A DNA stretch of 62,624 bases from a virus: positions 1 through 62,624 of the IMG/VR virus record IMGVR_UViG_3300023179_000109; one strand, given 5' to 3'. The notes under the pieces were generated by a model. It saw nothing but the letters and a program-made list of their open reading frames with translations, had not been told where the DNA came from and searched no databases. The position numbers were made by a program, and so were the translations under genes. Each line of letters starts with the position of its first letter. The first letter of the stretch is position 1. Shown in pieces: positions 23,565-31,783 of the stretch.

Positions 23565-24182
23565 ATGAAAGGTCAATTAAATCCTGAGTTAAAAGTTGGT
23601 GATAGAATAATGTGTTTCCATATGGAAGGAGAAACGGGTGTTCCTCCAGGTACATTAGGAACTGTCACAAGAATATCAAGAGACCCATTTGAGTCTGAAA
23701 ATGATAGTTTAATAACCGTTAAATGGGACAACGGGAGCACTCTCTCTCTTATAACATCAACAGATGCTTGGAAATTAGCACCACAAGAAATTAAAGAACA
23801 GGTAACTGGTTCTCCTGAATATGATTTTTTTAGTAAAAATCCTGAGGTATTTGAAAATTTTGATTATAAATTTCTGAAAAAATTCTTAGTAAAACTTAGA
23901 AATTCTGGTGTTATTAATATGTTTCAAGCGGCACCTTTTTTATATTCAGGTAAAGAATGGATAGACAGATATCATGGAGAACATGAGGAAGATAACGAAT
24001 CATTTCAAGAAGTATTGGAAATGGCTGATGAAGCTAAAAACAAAATGATTCAAGGACTTTTAAAATATATGGAATCAAAAAACCTTGATTTTGAAGATAT
24101 GGGTAGAGTTAATAGTTTGATGCATAAATTTGCAGTGAAAATTAACCAACTTTATGTGACTTTTCCTTTATCAAACAATTAA
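23565..24182 (+). CDS. Hypothetical protein with SH3-like N-terminal domain
   Basis: Residues 1-70 look like a small SH3/KOW-like barrel (LKVGDRIMCFHMEGETGVPP, GTLGTVTRI, LITVKWDNGSTLSLI). The rest is helical and acidic. At 205 residues it has no recognised family. A phage promoter word lies 3 nt upstream. It overlaps the convergent gene at 24171 by 12 nt. Confidence 0.5.
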   Translation: MKGQLNPELKVGDRIMCFHMEGETGVPPGTLGTVTRISRDPFESENDSLITVKWDNGSTLSLITSTDAWKLAPQEIKEQVTGSPEYDFFSKNPEVFENFDYKFLKKFLVKLRNSGVINMFQAAPFLYSGKEWIDRYHGEHEEDNESFQEVLEMADEAKNKMIQGLLKYMESKNLDFEDMGRVNSLMHKFAVKINQLYVTFPLSNN

Positions 24183-24392
24183 TTTAACTATGGTTTTGGT
24201 TTCTTCTTTTATTATTTTATAATCTTTTAAGTAACGATTATCTAAATATATTGCATATTTTTTTAAATTGATAATTGGTTTATCAATATTTTCCCCTTTA
24301 ATATTTCCTGTAATTGATTGAGGTCCAAAATCAATTCCAATATTTTGCCATTCATCACCAATTATTTCTGGCAGTATTATTTGGTATTCCAT
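24171..24392 (-). CDS. Hypothetical protein
   Basis: A 73-residue beta-rich protein starting MEYQIILPEIIGDEWQNIGI. It is the last gene of the minus-strand run that starts near 28079. No family is recognised. Confidence 0.45.
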   Translation of the reverse strand: MEYQIILPEIIGDEWQNIGIDFGPQSITGNIKGENIDKPIINLKKYAIYLDNRYLKDYKIIKEETKTIVKLIV

Positions 24393-24396
24393 TATT

Positions 24397-24582
24397 TTAA
24401 TTAGCCTTTTGAATTTTTTCTATTGTTCCATCTTTCCAATGTTTTACAATCCAACCATCTTCATCTAAATAAACCATTGGTCTATCTTTACCCCACGTTT
24501 CTTCCTCAACTCGTTTTCTGAAAGATTCTTTGAATTGTTCAGACATTATCGCTTTTGATATTTTATCTTCTTCTTTGTCCAT
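24397..24582 (-). CDS. Small hypothetical protein
   Basis: A 61-residue charged protein (MDKEEDKISKAIMSEQFKES) ending with a strand-turn-strand WIVKHWKDGTIEKIQK. It is 1 nt after the ThyA stop and is probably cotranscribed. Function unknown. Confidence 0.45.
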   Translation of the reverse strand: MDKEEDKISKAIMSEQFKESFRKRVEEETWGKDRPMVYLDEDGWIVKHWKDGTIEKIQKAN

Positions 24583-24583
24583 G

Positions 24584-25747
24584 TTAGTTGCTCAAGGGAG
24601 CTTTAATTTTTGGGTGTGATTCATATCCGATTAATTCAAAACAATCAGGTCTATAACTTTTAAGTTTTTCATCAAGAGTTTTTTCACCTAAATGTTCTTT
24701 AACTGCCTCATGCATGTACCAATTACGTTCAGTTATTTTAACTGTTGGTAGTTCATATGGAGTTCTTGAAATTTGTTCTTTGGCTTGTTCAATATGATTT
24801 TTATATAAATGAACATCACCAAGGTTTCCAATCAATTGGTCAGGAACCATGTTAACTTCTTTAGCGATAATCTCAAGTAATAAACCGTAAGATGCAATGT
24901 TGAATGGTAAACCTAAGAATGTATCTACGCTTCTTTGATTCCACATTAAAGAGATAGCTCGTTTAGGGATATTCCCTTCATCAAATTTATTATGTAACCA
25001 TTTTCTATCCTCTATTGACATATCACTATTTTCAATACTATTCCCAATATTGAAACTACCATGTATATCATAAAACTTATCTGGGTTTGGATGTTGTTTT
25101 GCTCGTTCATCCAAATTCAACTCTCTTGTATAAATTTGGAATCCATAATGACAAGGTGGTAAAACCATTTGGTCTAACTCACCTACATTCCAAGCATTTA
25201 CCATCAATCTTCTACTATCAGGATTGGTTTTGAGTTCGTTGATTAAGTTTTGAATTTGGTCTACTCCGTTCATTAGTTTCTCAACATTTCCCAAATTGTA
25301 TGTAATTGTGGGTTCTGTTAGTTTACCCCAGCTTCTCCATTGCTTACCATAGATTGGCCCTAAATCACCCCACTTACTACAAAACTCTTTATTATTTTTA
25401 ATTCGGTCAATGAATTGATTCATATCCAAATGAGGTTCCCATGGTTGAACATTATTTGAATAATTCTTATAAGCATCACCATCCCAAATATGACAATCGT
25501 AATCCAATAAAAACTTGATATTGGTTTCTCCACGAAGGAACCACAATAGTTCAACTACCATAGTTTTCCATGCCATCTTCTTTGTTGTGAGTAATGGAAA
25601 TCCATCAGACATATTATGTCTGAACTGAATACCAAACAATGATTTGGTTCCTGTTCCTGTTCTATCAGATTTGTTAAAGCTTTGGTCTTCACTTATTAGT
25701 AATGAAAGTAAAGCTTGATACCATTCGTCTAAATAATTGCTATTCAT
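24584..25747 (-). CDS. thyA: Thymidylate synthase with an insertion
   Basis: ThyA methylates dUMP to dTMP using methylene-tetrahydrofolate. The folate and nucleotide blocks are clear: DRTGTGTKSLFG (28-39), WGDLGPIYGKQWR (126-138), RRLMVNAWN (179-187), catalytic Cys199 in LPPCHYGFQIY, and QRSVDTFLGLPFNIASY (271-287). Between Cys199 and QRSVD, where the usual protein has about 15 residues, an insert of about 50 residues (around 208-263) is present. The total of 387 residues exceeds the usual 264. It is likely active. Confidence 0.95.
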   Translation of the reverse strand: MNSNYLDEWYQALLSLLISEDQSFNKSDRTGTGTKSLFGIQFRHNMSDGFPLLTTKKMAWKTMVVELLWFLRGETNIKFLLDYDCHIWDGDAYKNYSNNVQPWEPHLDMNQFIDRIKNNKEFCSKWGDLGPIYGKQWRSWGKLTEPTITYNLGNVEKLMNGVDQIQNLINELKTNPDSRRLMVNAWNVGELDQMVLPPCHYGFQIYTRELNLDERAKQHPNPDKFYDIHGSFNIGNSIENSDMSIEDRKWLHNKFDEGNIPKRAISLMWNQRSVDTFLGLPFNIASYGLLLEIIAKEVNMVPDQLIGNLGDVHLYKNHIEQAKEQISRTPYELPTVKITERNWYMHEAVKEHLGEKTLDEKLKSYRPDCFELIGYESHPKIKAPLSN

Positions 25748-25748
25748 A

Positions 25749-25934
25749 TCAATATCCTTTTTGTATTGTTAAACCATATGCCCAACTTATCCAACTAATT
25801 TGTAATCCAAACGCTGGTGATGTAACACCTGTTTCTAAAAAATATTCTTTATCGTACCAAAGACTTATACATGGAATAATCCAGTATTTGCCTCGGATAC
25901 GATAAAAATTATTGTGTTCAATAAACCACTTCAT
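25749..25934 (-). CDS. Small aromatic protein
   Basis: A 61-residue protein rich in Trp/Tyr/Ile (MKWFIEHNNFYRIRGKYWII; WISWAYGLTIQKGY). It lies directly upstream of thyA (1 nt). No family recognised. Confidence 0.45.
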   Translation of the reverse strand: MKWFIEHNNFYRIRGKYWIIPCISLWYDKEYFLETGVTSPAFGLQISWISWAYGLTIQKGY

Positions 25935-26095
25935 TAAGAGTTTTTTAAATGTTTAAAAGCTAATTCAATTGATTCAACCCTACTCATTTTGGGATTTGAG
26001 TCTTGTAATTTTATTGACAAATCCAAAACTTGCTCCCTTATTTTCAATTCAGCGGATTCATGTAAAATTTCATCAATAATTTCTTCATTACTCAT
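25934..26095 (-). CDS. Small helical protein
   Basis: I use the ATG at 26095 (MSNEEIIDEILHESAELKIR) because it overlaps the upstream stop in the usual ATGA manner. The 53-residue product is acidic, then helical, ending IELAFKHLKNS. Function unknown. Confidence 0.45.
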   Translation of the reverse strand: MSNEEIIDEILHESAELKIREQVLDLSIKLQDSNPKMSRVESIELAFKHLKNS

Positions 26096-26337
26096 AGTAG
26101 TCCTGCTTCTTTTTTCCAATCTTCTTCCATTTGGTTTCTACCTGAATTGTAGTTACCATAGTCACCCCAATTCTCCAAAAGGTCTAAGAATGCTTTTTTG
26201 AGTTTATTATAATTTTCAATGTTCTCTTCTTTACCTAACATGAAAGATTGATACATGCAACTATCTATTGACCTCTTTGATAAAAAGGCCGAATGAGGTA
26301 TTGTGTTTTGGTATATTTCTTCCAATTTGTCTTTCAT
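26092..26337 (-). CDS. Small hypothetical protein
   Basis: An 81-residue helical protein beginning MKDKLEEIYQNTIPHSAFLS and ending RNQMEEDWKKEAGLL. It overlaps the next gene by 4 nt. No family recognised. Confidence 0.45.
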   Translation of the reverse strand: MKDKLEEIYQNTIPHSAFLSKRSIDSCMYQSFMLGKEENIENYNKLKKAFLDLLENWGDYGNYNSGRNQMEEDWKKEAGLL

Positions 26338-26339
26338 TG

Positions 26340-26558
26340 TTACTTTTTGATTAACATGTTTGTGTTTGCAATTGGGAAACGAGCAACTGGTACTCTTTTT
26401 TCTTCTACTGAAGTTGCGTCAATTTGCATTACTTCATAATAACCCTCTATAATTTTTACTGTTGGTACTGAGTCAAAAGTATAAAGGATTGTAGAACGGT
26501 CATCTCCTTCATAAAATTTTGCTGATTTAGTTGTTGTGTTGAATACTAATGTTTGCAT
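26340..26558 (-). CDS. Small hypothetical protein
   Basis: A 72-residue beta-rich protein beginning MQTLVFNTTTKSAKFYEGDD. It is part of the compact thyA run. No family recognised. Confidence 0.45.
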   Translation of the reverse strand: MQTLVFNTTTKSAKFYEGDDRSTILYTFDSVPTVKIIEGYYEVMQIDATSVEEKRVPVARFPIANTNMLIKK

Positions 26559-26569
26559 GTGTTTGTTTT

Positions 26570-26803
26570 TTATAATTTTTCAAAATTTATTGTGTCGTCT
26601 TTATTAATATCGTCAAAATTACTCCAATTTCCAAATTTTCCGTTAATTCTTGGGAGAAGATGGTGTTCTCTATGTCCACACCATTTACATTCTCTTACGA
26701 CCACACGAATGAATTCTCGGTTATTTGGGTGCCCCTCAACTTTATGTTTTTCTCTACTGTATTCCCAATTATGTGCTCCTATATAACAAAAAGGATTTTT
26801 CAT
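26570..26803 (-). CDS. Zinc-ribbon-like small protein
   Basis: A 77-residue protein starting MKNPFCYIGAHNWEYSREKH. Cys6, His11 and a later CKWCGHREHH segment give a Cys/His set resembling the small phage zinc-binding proteins of the DUF1660 type. It is likely a metal-binding accessory protein. No enzyme motif is seen. Confidence 0.5.
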   Translation of the reverse strand: MKNPFCYIGAHNWEYSREKHKVEGHPNNREFIRVVVRECKWCGHREHHLLPRINGKFGNWSNFDDINKDDTINFEKL

Positions 26804-26809
26804 CTTCTA

Positions 26810-27136
26810 TCAATTTTCTATTATGTTATTATCTATATTCCAAATATTAAAAAAATCAAATTCATTTTCTTTTTCCCACCCATACATCCTCATACTAATT
26901 TCGTTTCGGGTCTCCAAAGATAATGCTTTTGAAATGAATTGTCTACTAACTGGATGAATCATTTGTACCATCATCACAAAATCACAACCTTCATTTTTTA
27001 AACTTTTTATTCTATTAATCTTTTCATCAACATATTCAACTTCATCAAAAGTCCTCCAAAAACGAATGCAAATTGTTCGTAATTCTTCAAAACATTCATC
27101 TTTTGGAGGAGTATAAAATAATTCTACCGTTGTCAT
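26810..27136 (-). CDS. Hypothetical protein
   Basis: A 108-residue alpha/beta protein (TTVELFYTPPKDECFEELRT). Its stop is 7 nt before the next ATG. It is joined by a 1-nt overlap to the metallophosphoesterase upstream. Function unknown. Confidence 0.45.
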   Translation of the reverse strand: MTTVELFYTPPKDECFEELRTICIRFWRTFDEVEYVDEKINRIKSLKNEGCDFVMMVQMIHPVSRQFISKALSLETRNEISMRMYGWEKENEFDFFNIWNIDNNIIEN

Positions 27137-27807
27137 TACTTATCCGAATTTAATAATCTTTCTAAGTGGTGGTCAGCAGGCATCTCAGATAATTGTTCTC
27201 TGTGTCTCAACAAAGGTACGACTTCTCTGTATACATTGTACGGTCTAAATTCAGGGTGACCATCCATTCCTACATCCATTCTCTGGCCTCTACCAAACCT
27301 CATGTGGGTTGGAAGGTGACAGTGACCGTGTAAGTGCATAACAGCCTTATTAAGACCATCCCAAGAACTTATAGGGTAGTGCATCAAACGGAATTTAAAT
27401 TGTCCCATTTCAAGTGTATTGTAGTGAGACACGGTTTTAAATAACCCTTGAGACCCATCTCTATTATTTTCTATGTGGTGGTCATGGTTTCCAAGTATCA
27501 AATGTATGTTTTTACATATAAGTCTATCCCAAAATTCACGTATTTGGTCAAATCCACCAAACGACCAGTCACCAAGGTGAATTAATATATCATCTTGTCC
27601 AACGTATTCGTTAATGTTATTAACAATTGTTGCATTCATTTTTTCTATTGTGGAAAAGTCGCGAGTTTGGGATATAGGTATTTCACCTTCTTGGGTTCTC
27701 CAAGCTGTAACTCCCCTACATATATTCTTGTGAGAATAGTGGGTGTCAGAAGTAATCCATACATTAACTTCTGGGATATTTTTGGTATCTACAGGTACTT
27801 TTATCAT
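27136..27807 (-). CDS. Metallophosphoesterase, second copy
   Basis: The blocks DTHYSH (19-24), LGDWSFGG, GNHDHH, MHYPISSW and HGHCHLP follow the calcineurin-like pattern. It is closer to the phage family sometimes annotated as serine/threonine protein phosphatase-like than to the 5524-6198 protein. The host-type TATCTTTG lies 4 nt before its ATG. Confidence 0.8.
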   Translation of the reverse strand: MIKVPVDTKNIPEVNVWITSDTHYSHKNICRGVTAWRTQEGEIPISQTRDFSTIEKMNATIVNNINEYVGQDDILIHLGDWSFGGFDQIREFWDRLICKNIHLILGNHDHHIENNRDGSQGLFKTVSHYNTLEMGQFKFRLMHYPISSWDGLNKAVMHLHGHCHLPTHMRFGRGQRMDVGMDGHPEFRPYNVYREVVPLLRHREQLSEMPADHHLERLLNSDK

Positions 27808-27811
27808 AACA

Positions 27812-27819
27812 CAAAGATA
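27812..27819 (-). promoter_or_regulatory. Host-type -7 element TATCTTTG, 4 nt from ATG
   Basis: Minus-strand TATCTTTG-TGTT-ATG; it probably begins the transcript for the thyA run. Confidence 0.6.
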
Positions 27820-27824
27820 AGGAA

Positions 27825-28079
27825 TTATTCTGAAATTAAAAAAACTGGATTTTGGTCTCCAGCAAATAAACCTAAAATGTTGTATTCGTAGAATTCAACA
27901 GCTTCAATAGAGGACATCCCGTCCCTTTCTTCAAGAATATGAAGAACTTTGTTTTTGGAGTATAAGATTCTCGGTCCATTACCGAATTCTTCAACAATAC
28001 CGATAATTGCATCATCCAAACCGTCCAAAATAACGGCTCCTTCGGCAAATTCGTGTATATCGTAGTTGTTGGTTATCAT
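27825..28079 (-). CDS. Hypothetical protein with structured upstream region
   Basis: An 84-residue acidic protein (MITNNYDIHEFAEGAVILDG). Strands VILDGLDDAIIGIVEEFG and helix VLHILEERDGMSSIEAVEFY are visible. A hairpin-and-T-run element lies just upstream, so the gene may be attenuated. No family recognised. Confidence 0.5.
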   Translation of the reverse strand: MITNNYDIHEFAEGAVILDGLDDAIIGIVEEFGNGPRILYSKNKVLHILEERDGMSSIEAVEFYEYNILGLFAGDQNPVFLISE

Positions 28080-28088
28080 TTAAAGAAA

Positions 28089-28170
28089 AAAAAAAGAAAG
28101 TGGGATTCTTATTCAAGGCGAAAGTAAATTACCAAGATACTATTCAAATGAATTGGAGAACCCCACTTAT
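28089..28170 (-). terminator. Long hairpin with T-run just upstream of a gene start
   Basis: On the minus strand AAGTGGGGTTCT pairs with AGAATCCCACTT across a loop of about 45 nt, followed by TTTCTTTTTTTTTT and then, within about 20 nt, the ATG at 28079. It could be the terminator of a short RNA or an attenuator for the downstream gene. No known riboswitch is recognised. Confidence 0.5.
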
Positions 28171-28230
28171 TTTACAAATCTATAGAATAAGTTCAAATTA
28201 GTCAAACCTAAATTTAAAATTTTTTTGAAG

Positions 28231-28238
28231 TATTTATA
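28231..28238 (+). promoter_or_regulatory. Phage-type promoter word
   Basis: TATTTATA 13 nt upstream of the ATG at 28252. Confidence 0.5.
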
Positions 28239-28251
28239 GAAAAATAAGTTT

Positions 28252-29685
28252 ATGAACGGATATTTTGCAGCAGGTAGAATCTCAGAAGATGAAAAAAATG
28301 ATATTCTAAAATTACACAGCAGTGTTTACAATGGTTATAGAACTATGCAACCAAAGGTTAACAATGAACAACCATTATATGTTTATGACCCAGCACAAGA
28401 TAAAGTTGGTGCGGTTATGAGTAACAAAGGAGTTGTGAAACCATATACTAATGTTGGAATCAATGAATCAACAGAACAAAAAGAAGTTTGTGATGAGTGT
28501 GGTTCAATGATGATGGAGGGAGAATGTTCTGAATGTGGATGGAAAGGTGAAGTTGGTGATATGGATGAACAATGGCAAGCGGCAATTGCACCAGCACTTG
28601 AAAGAATGGCTGCTGGATATGTTGCAGACAAAGCTATTGATAAGGTTTCTGATATGTTTTCAGGTAACGAAGGTGAGATGGAAGAAGGCATGTTAGGTGA
28701 TATGGGAAAAAAGGCTAAAGATTGGATGAACAAACCATTTTCACCCGATGTTGAAGATTACATTAGTAAAGTCATTGATGTTATTGATAACCCTGAAAAG
28801 AAAGATGATGATGAAAGTGATGATGATTTTGAACCAAATAAGAAACACAGAAGAGGTGGTAAATTCAAAAGACACGAATATGTAGAATCTGAAGTTTCAG
28901 AATACGAAACAGGTCATTTAGATGACATTTACGATGAAAGTGATTTAAATCCAAATGCTGAATTTGATTATGTTAAAGGTGCGTCAAACAAGACAAATGC
29001 TTTCCACATGAAAGAACAAGCTGACGATTATGTTGATAATTTTGAAGACCCTGATAATGAAGATGATGGATTTGAAGATATTAATTCATCAGAAGTAACA
29101 GATGAGATTGAGGAGCAAGGTGGAAATGCACCTGATTTTGACATCAGTAATGTAGATTCGGCATATAATTTCCAAAGTAACGGACCAATGGCAGGTGGAG
29201 ATGTTTATCCTGTTTATGAAGATTCAGATGAAGAATGTGATGAATGTTGGGAAAAAATGGAATCAGCTTGGTCTGAGGAAATTGATGAAACAGATGTTTC
29301 TGGTGTACAAGGAATTTACGGAGCGATGGAACCAGCATTTGATTTTGATAGTGAAGGACCTGGTAAAGCGGGACCTTACCAACATAGTCAATATAATGAA
29401 GGTTCATATGTTATTGGTTCTGACGGAGAACCAAGAGGTATGAAACCAGGTGAAAAGTTAAGTGCTTTTTCACCAGAAGATTTTGATGATGACGATGATT
29501 TTGACGAAGATGAGTTGGAAGTTGATTTTGATGAATTTGACCCAAGAGACAAATCGTGGGAAGAAATTACAGCTCACACAGGAGATGATGAGTTTGGAGG
29601 TGTAGACGAAGACATTAAAGAGTCTTTAATCTTACAGAAAAACAGAATCATGGAAATGATGAACAGAATGAAAGTAATTAAATAA
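28252..29685 (+). CDS. Large acidic virion-type protein with zinc-ribbon block
   Basis: The 477-residue protein begins MNGYFAAGRISEDEKNDILK followed by LHSSVYN; this ISEDEKNDILKLH segment matches the leader at 34740 (IDESQRNEILKQH). Residues about 75-98 form a zinc-ribbon-like block (CDECGSMMMEGECSECGW). The rest is very acidic, with Asp-rich stretches and repeated F-D-x-D-S-E-G-P-like motifs. A first candidate cleavage site is VGINE. I infer a packaged, DNA-interacting or DNA-mimic-like protein. A terminator follows. Confidence 0.6.
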   Translation: MNGYFAAGRISEDEKNDILKLHSSVYNGYRTMQPKVNNEQPLYVYDPAQDKVGAVMSNKGVVKPYTNVGINESTEQKEVCDECGSMMMEGECSECGWKGEVGDMDEQWQAAIAPALERMAAGYVADKAIDKVSDMFSGNEGEMEEGMLGDMGKKAKDWMNKPFSPDVEDYISKVIDVIDNPEKKDDDESDDDFEPNKKHRRGGKFKRHEYVESEVSEYETGHLDDIYDESDLNPNAEFDYVKGASNKTNAFHMKEQADDYVDNFEDPDNEDDGFEDINSSEVTDEIEEQGGNAPDFDISNVDSAYNFQSNGPMAGGDVYPVYEDSDEECDECWEKMESAWSEEIDETDVSGVQGIYGAMEPAFDFDSEGPGKAGPYQHSQYNEGSYVIGSDGEPRGMKPGEKLSAFSPEDFDDDDDFDEDELEVDFDEFDPRDKSWEEITAHTGDDEFGGVDEDIKESLILQKNRIMEMMNRMKVIK

Positions 29686-29687
29686 AA

Positions 29688-29712
29688 AAAACCCCTCTTA
29701 GGAGGGGTTAAT
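29688..29712. terminator. Bidirectional terminator
   Basis: ACCCCTC / GAGGGGT arms flanked by an A-run on the left. On the minus strand it ends in TTTTTTTT. The stop codon of the minus-strand gene (29698-29700) lies inside the hairpin loop. Confidence 0.75.
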
Positions 29713-30738
29713 TATTTCTGAGAACTTTTGATTTTTGAAATTTTCCCATAGTCCCACAACATCATCAAATCCTTTATAAATTATTCTTATGCTGTCTTGG
29801 TCTTGAGGAAATACCGTTTCAATAATTTTTTTAATTTCATTTTTCTTATAATCATCGTGAAAATCTTTTAAAGGTTTTTCACCATATAAAACATTTGTAG
29901 GAAGATGAAGAATACTTTTATAAACTGATTCACCAATATTTTCGGCAATAACCTCAGTTAATTTGTCTGAAAATTCAATTATTGATACAGTGTCATATAA
30001 TTTACTAACCTCATTGAGGTTAACAGTATTACTTGATTCCACTAAAAATAAATGCTTTTTCATATAATCTCTTCCAATTTTATTATAAGCTAAGATACCG
30101 ACATTTTTTGGTAATTCAAAATCTGAAGGTGTTTTTATTAATTTATAAGTAGTTGCAAAGTTATAATTAGTACTTGGTAAAAGGTTTTCTCTAGCAAAAA
30201 CCTCATCCTCAGTTGGTTCATGAAAGTTCAAAAATTTCCAACCGTTTTTTATTTCTTTGAAGTTGGATTTATTTTTTCCAAAAAATCTTTTAAAAATATT
30301 TTTGTGAGTTAAAAATTTTGAGAAGGTAAAAACATATGCCCCAAAAAAAGTATCTTTTGTAAAATAATCAGTATTCCAACACAATGTTGTGTGTTCAATA
30401 AAAACATTCCTAATTTTTGTTTCATTAATAATTTCATCAATATTATTAAAATCAGGAATTTCATTTTCTTTTGATATAAAAATTAAATCATCAAAACTTT
30501 CATAATTCGTACTTAAGAATTCTTTTAATAAATCATAAAAATGAGTTTCGTTTTTAAATGTTTCAAAAAGTATGACCCTGTCTTTGAATCTTATGTCAAT
30601 CTCACATTTAACCTCATCCGATAATGGAACAAGGATGAAAAAATCAACAATATTATAGAATTCAGAAAATCTAAGATTTAATAAATCTTCATTACCTTCA
30701 AATAAGATAATATCAAAAATTTTAAAGTTTTTTTTCAT
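29698..30738 (-). CDS. Glycosyltransferase family 17-like protein
   Basis: The protein begins KIFDIILFEGNEDLLNLRFS then EFYNIVDFFILV, the pattern of GT17 (beta-1,4-GlcNAc transferase-like) proteins: F..ndE.dllelRl.el.d.VD.fvivE. The acidic metal region would be the FISKENEIPDF segment (about 93-103) in place of the usual D-x-D-E-IP. The C-terminal half does not resemble known families. It probably transfers a sugar to phage DNA, a virion protein or host surface; acceptor unknown. Confidence 0.6.
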   Translation of the reverse strand: MKKNFKIFDIILFEGNEDLLNLRFSEFYNIVDFFILVPLSDEVKCEIDIRFKDRVILFETFKNETHFYDLLKEFLSTNYESFDDLIFISKENEIPDFNNIDEIINETKIRNVFIEHTTLCWNTDYFTKDTFFGAYVFTFSKFLTHKNIFKRFFGKNKSNFKEIKNGWKFLNFHEPTEDEVFARENLLPSTNYNFATTYKLIKTPSDFELPKNVGILAYNKIGRDYMKKHLFLVESSNTVNLNEVSKLYDTVSIIEFSDKLTEVIAENIGESVYKSILHLPTNVLYGEKPLKDFHDDYKKNEIKKIIETVFPQDQDSIRIIYKGFDDVVGLWENFKNQKFSEIINPS

Positions 30739-30794
30739 TTATATTGAAATAACATTTACGTTAGATTACTATTAGTATAACTAAATTCAACGCA

Positions 30795-31385
30795 ATGTCA
30801 AAACAATTTTTAGCAAACGAAAGAAATAACGTTAATCATTTTAACTATTACTATTTTACCAACGCATTCACACCTGAAGAATTGGATACGATAAAAACAA
30901 TTGGAAACTCATATCCTAAACAATTAGCTGAAGTCGGAGGAGGAGATGATTCTCAAGTAAGTGATTATCGTAAAAGTGAAATTTCTTGGATTCCAGAAGA
31001 ACCCAATAATCAATGGCTTTACGATAAAATATCTCAATATGCTATTTCTGCTAACAAAGAGATGTGGAATTTTGACATTTGGGGATACCATGACACCCTT
31101 CAGTTTACAAATTATTATGGTGATGGCGGTCATTATGATTGGCACGCTGATTTAGGTCCTGGAATTTCTAATAGAAAGTTATCGGTTGTTTTACAATTAT
31201 CTGACCCTAAAGATTACGTAGGAGGAGAATTACAAATGAATACTGGCGGAGGTATTACATCAGTTAAAAAAGAATATGGTTTATTATGCTTTTTTCCGTC
31301 ATTTGTATTACATAGAGTAACCCCTCTAACTTCAGGAACGAGAACTTCTTTAGTTACTTGGTTATGTGGTGCAAATCTTAGATAA
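30795..31385 (+). CDS. 2OG-Fe(II) oxygenase (prolyl-hydroxylase/PKHD-like)
   Basis: The HxD...H...R/K iron and 2-oxoglutarate set is readable: H117-A-D119 in HYDWHADLG, H173 in FPSFVLHRV, and R183 in SGTRTSLV. At 196 residues this is a complete double-stranded beta-helix domain. It would hydroxylate a protein or small molecule at the expense of 2-oxoglutarate and oxygen. It is joined to the next gene by a 1-nt overlap. A second oxygenase faces it from the other strand. Confidence 0.8.
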   Translation: MSKQFLANERNNVNHFNYYYFTNAFTPEELDTIKTIGNSYPKQLAEVGGGDDSQVSDYRKSEISWIPEEPNNQWLYDKISQYAISANKEMWNFDIWGYHDTLQFTNYYGDGGHYDWHADLGPGISNRKLSVVLQLSDPKDYVGGELQMNTGGGITSVKKEYGLLCFFPSFVLHRVTPLTSGTRTSLVTWLCGANLR

Positions 31386-31783
31386 TGATTAGGGAAAGAA
31401 TAACAGTAAATGATTTTGAAAGAATAACAAAAGAAAACGAATATTTTATTTGGCATTTTGTTAATCCAAAAAGTGCGACCCAATTAAAATCAATATTTCA
31501 ACCAGACAACCCATTTACTCCGAACCCATTCATTCCAATTTTAAAATCAATATCTATACCGTATTTTGAATCTGACAGTCAAGAAAGTCATGATTTTTTA
31601 ATTAATTTAAGTACACCATTTATAATTAACGCTTATAAAAATAATACCTACAATCCTGTAGTAGTTTCATTTAATAGAAAGAGAATGGTAAACCACACTT
31701 TTGGACCATATTGTTATTGTATTGAAGGGGTAATAGAATTAATTGGGGAACTTAATCCCCAATTTATATTAGATATTAATTAA
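31385..31783 (+). CDS. Hypothetical protein coupled to 2OG oxygenase
   Basis: A 132-residue soluble protein (MIRERITVNDFERITKENEY). The TAATG overlap with the oxygenase suggests coupled translation and a related role. No family is recognised. It converges with the other oxygenase gene with a 4-nt overlap. Confidence 0.5.
   Translation: MIRERITVNDFERITKENEYFIWHFVNPKSATQLKSIFQPDNPFTPNPFIPILKSISIPYFESDSQESHDFLINLSTPFIINAYKNNTYNPVVVSFNRKRMVNHTFGPYCYCIEGVIELIGELNPQFILDIN

Noticed and set aside
28147-28200. Small plus-strand ORF starting MNWRTPLILQIYRISSN.
   Set aside because: Only 17 codons and inside a hairpin arm; more likely part of the structured element upstream of the minus-strand gene.
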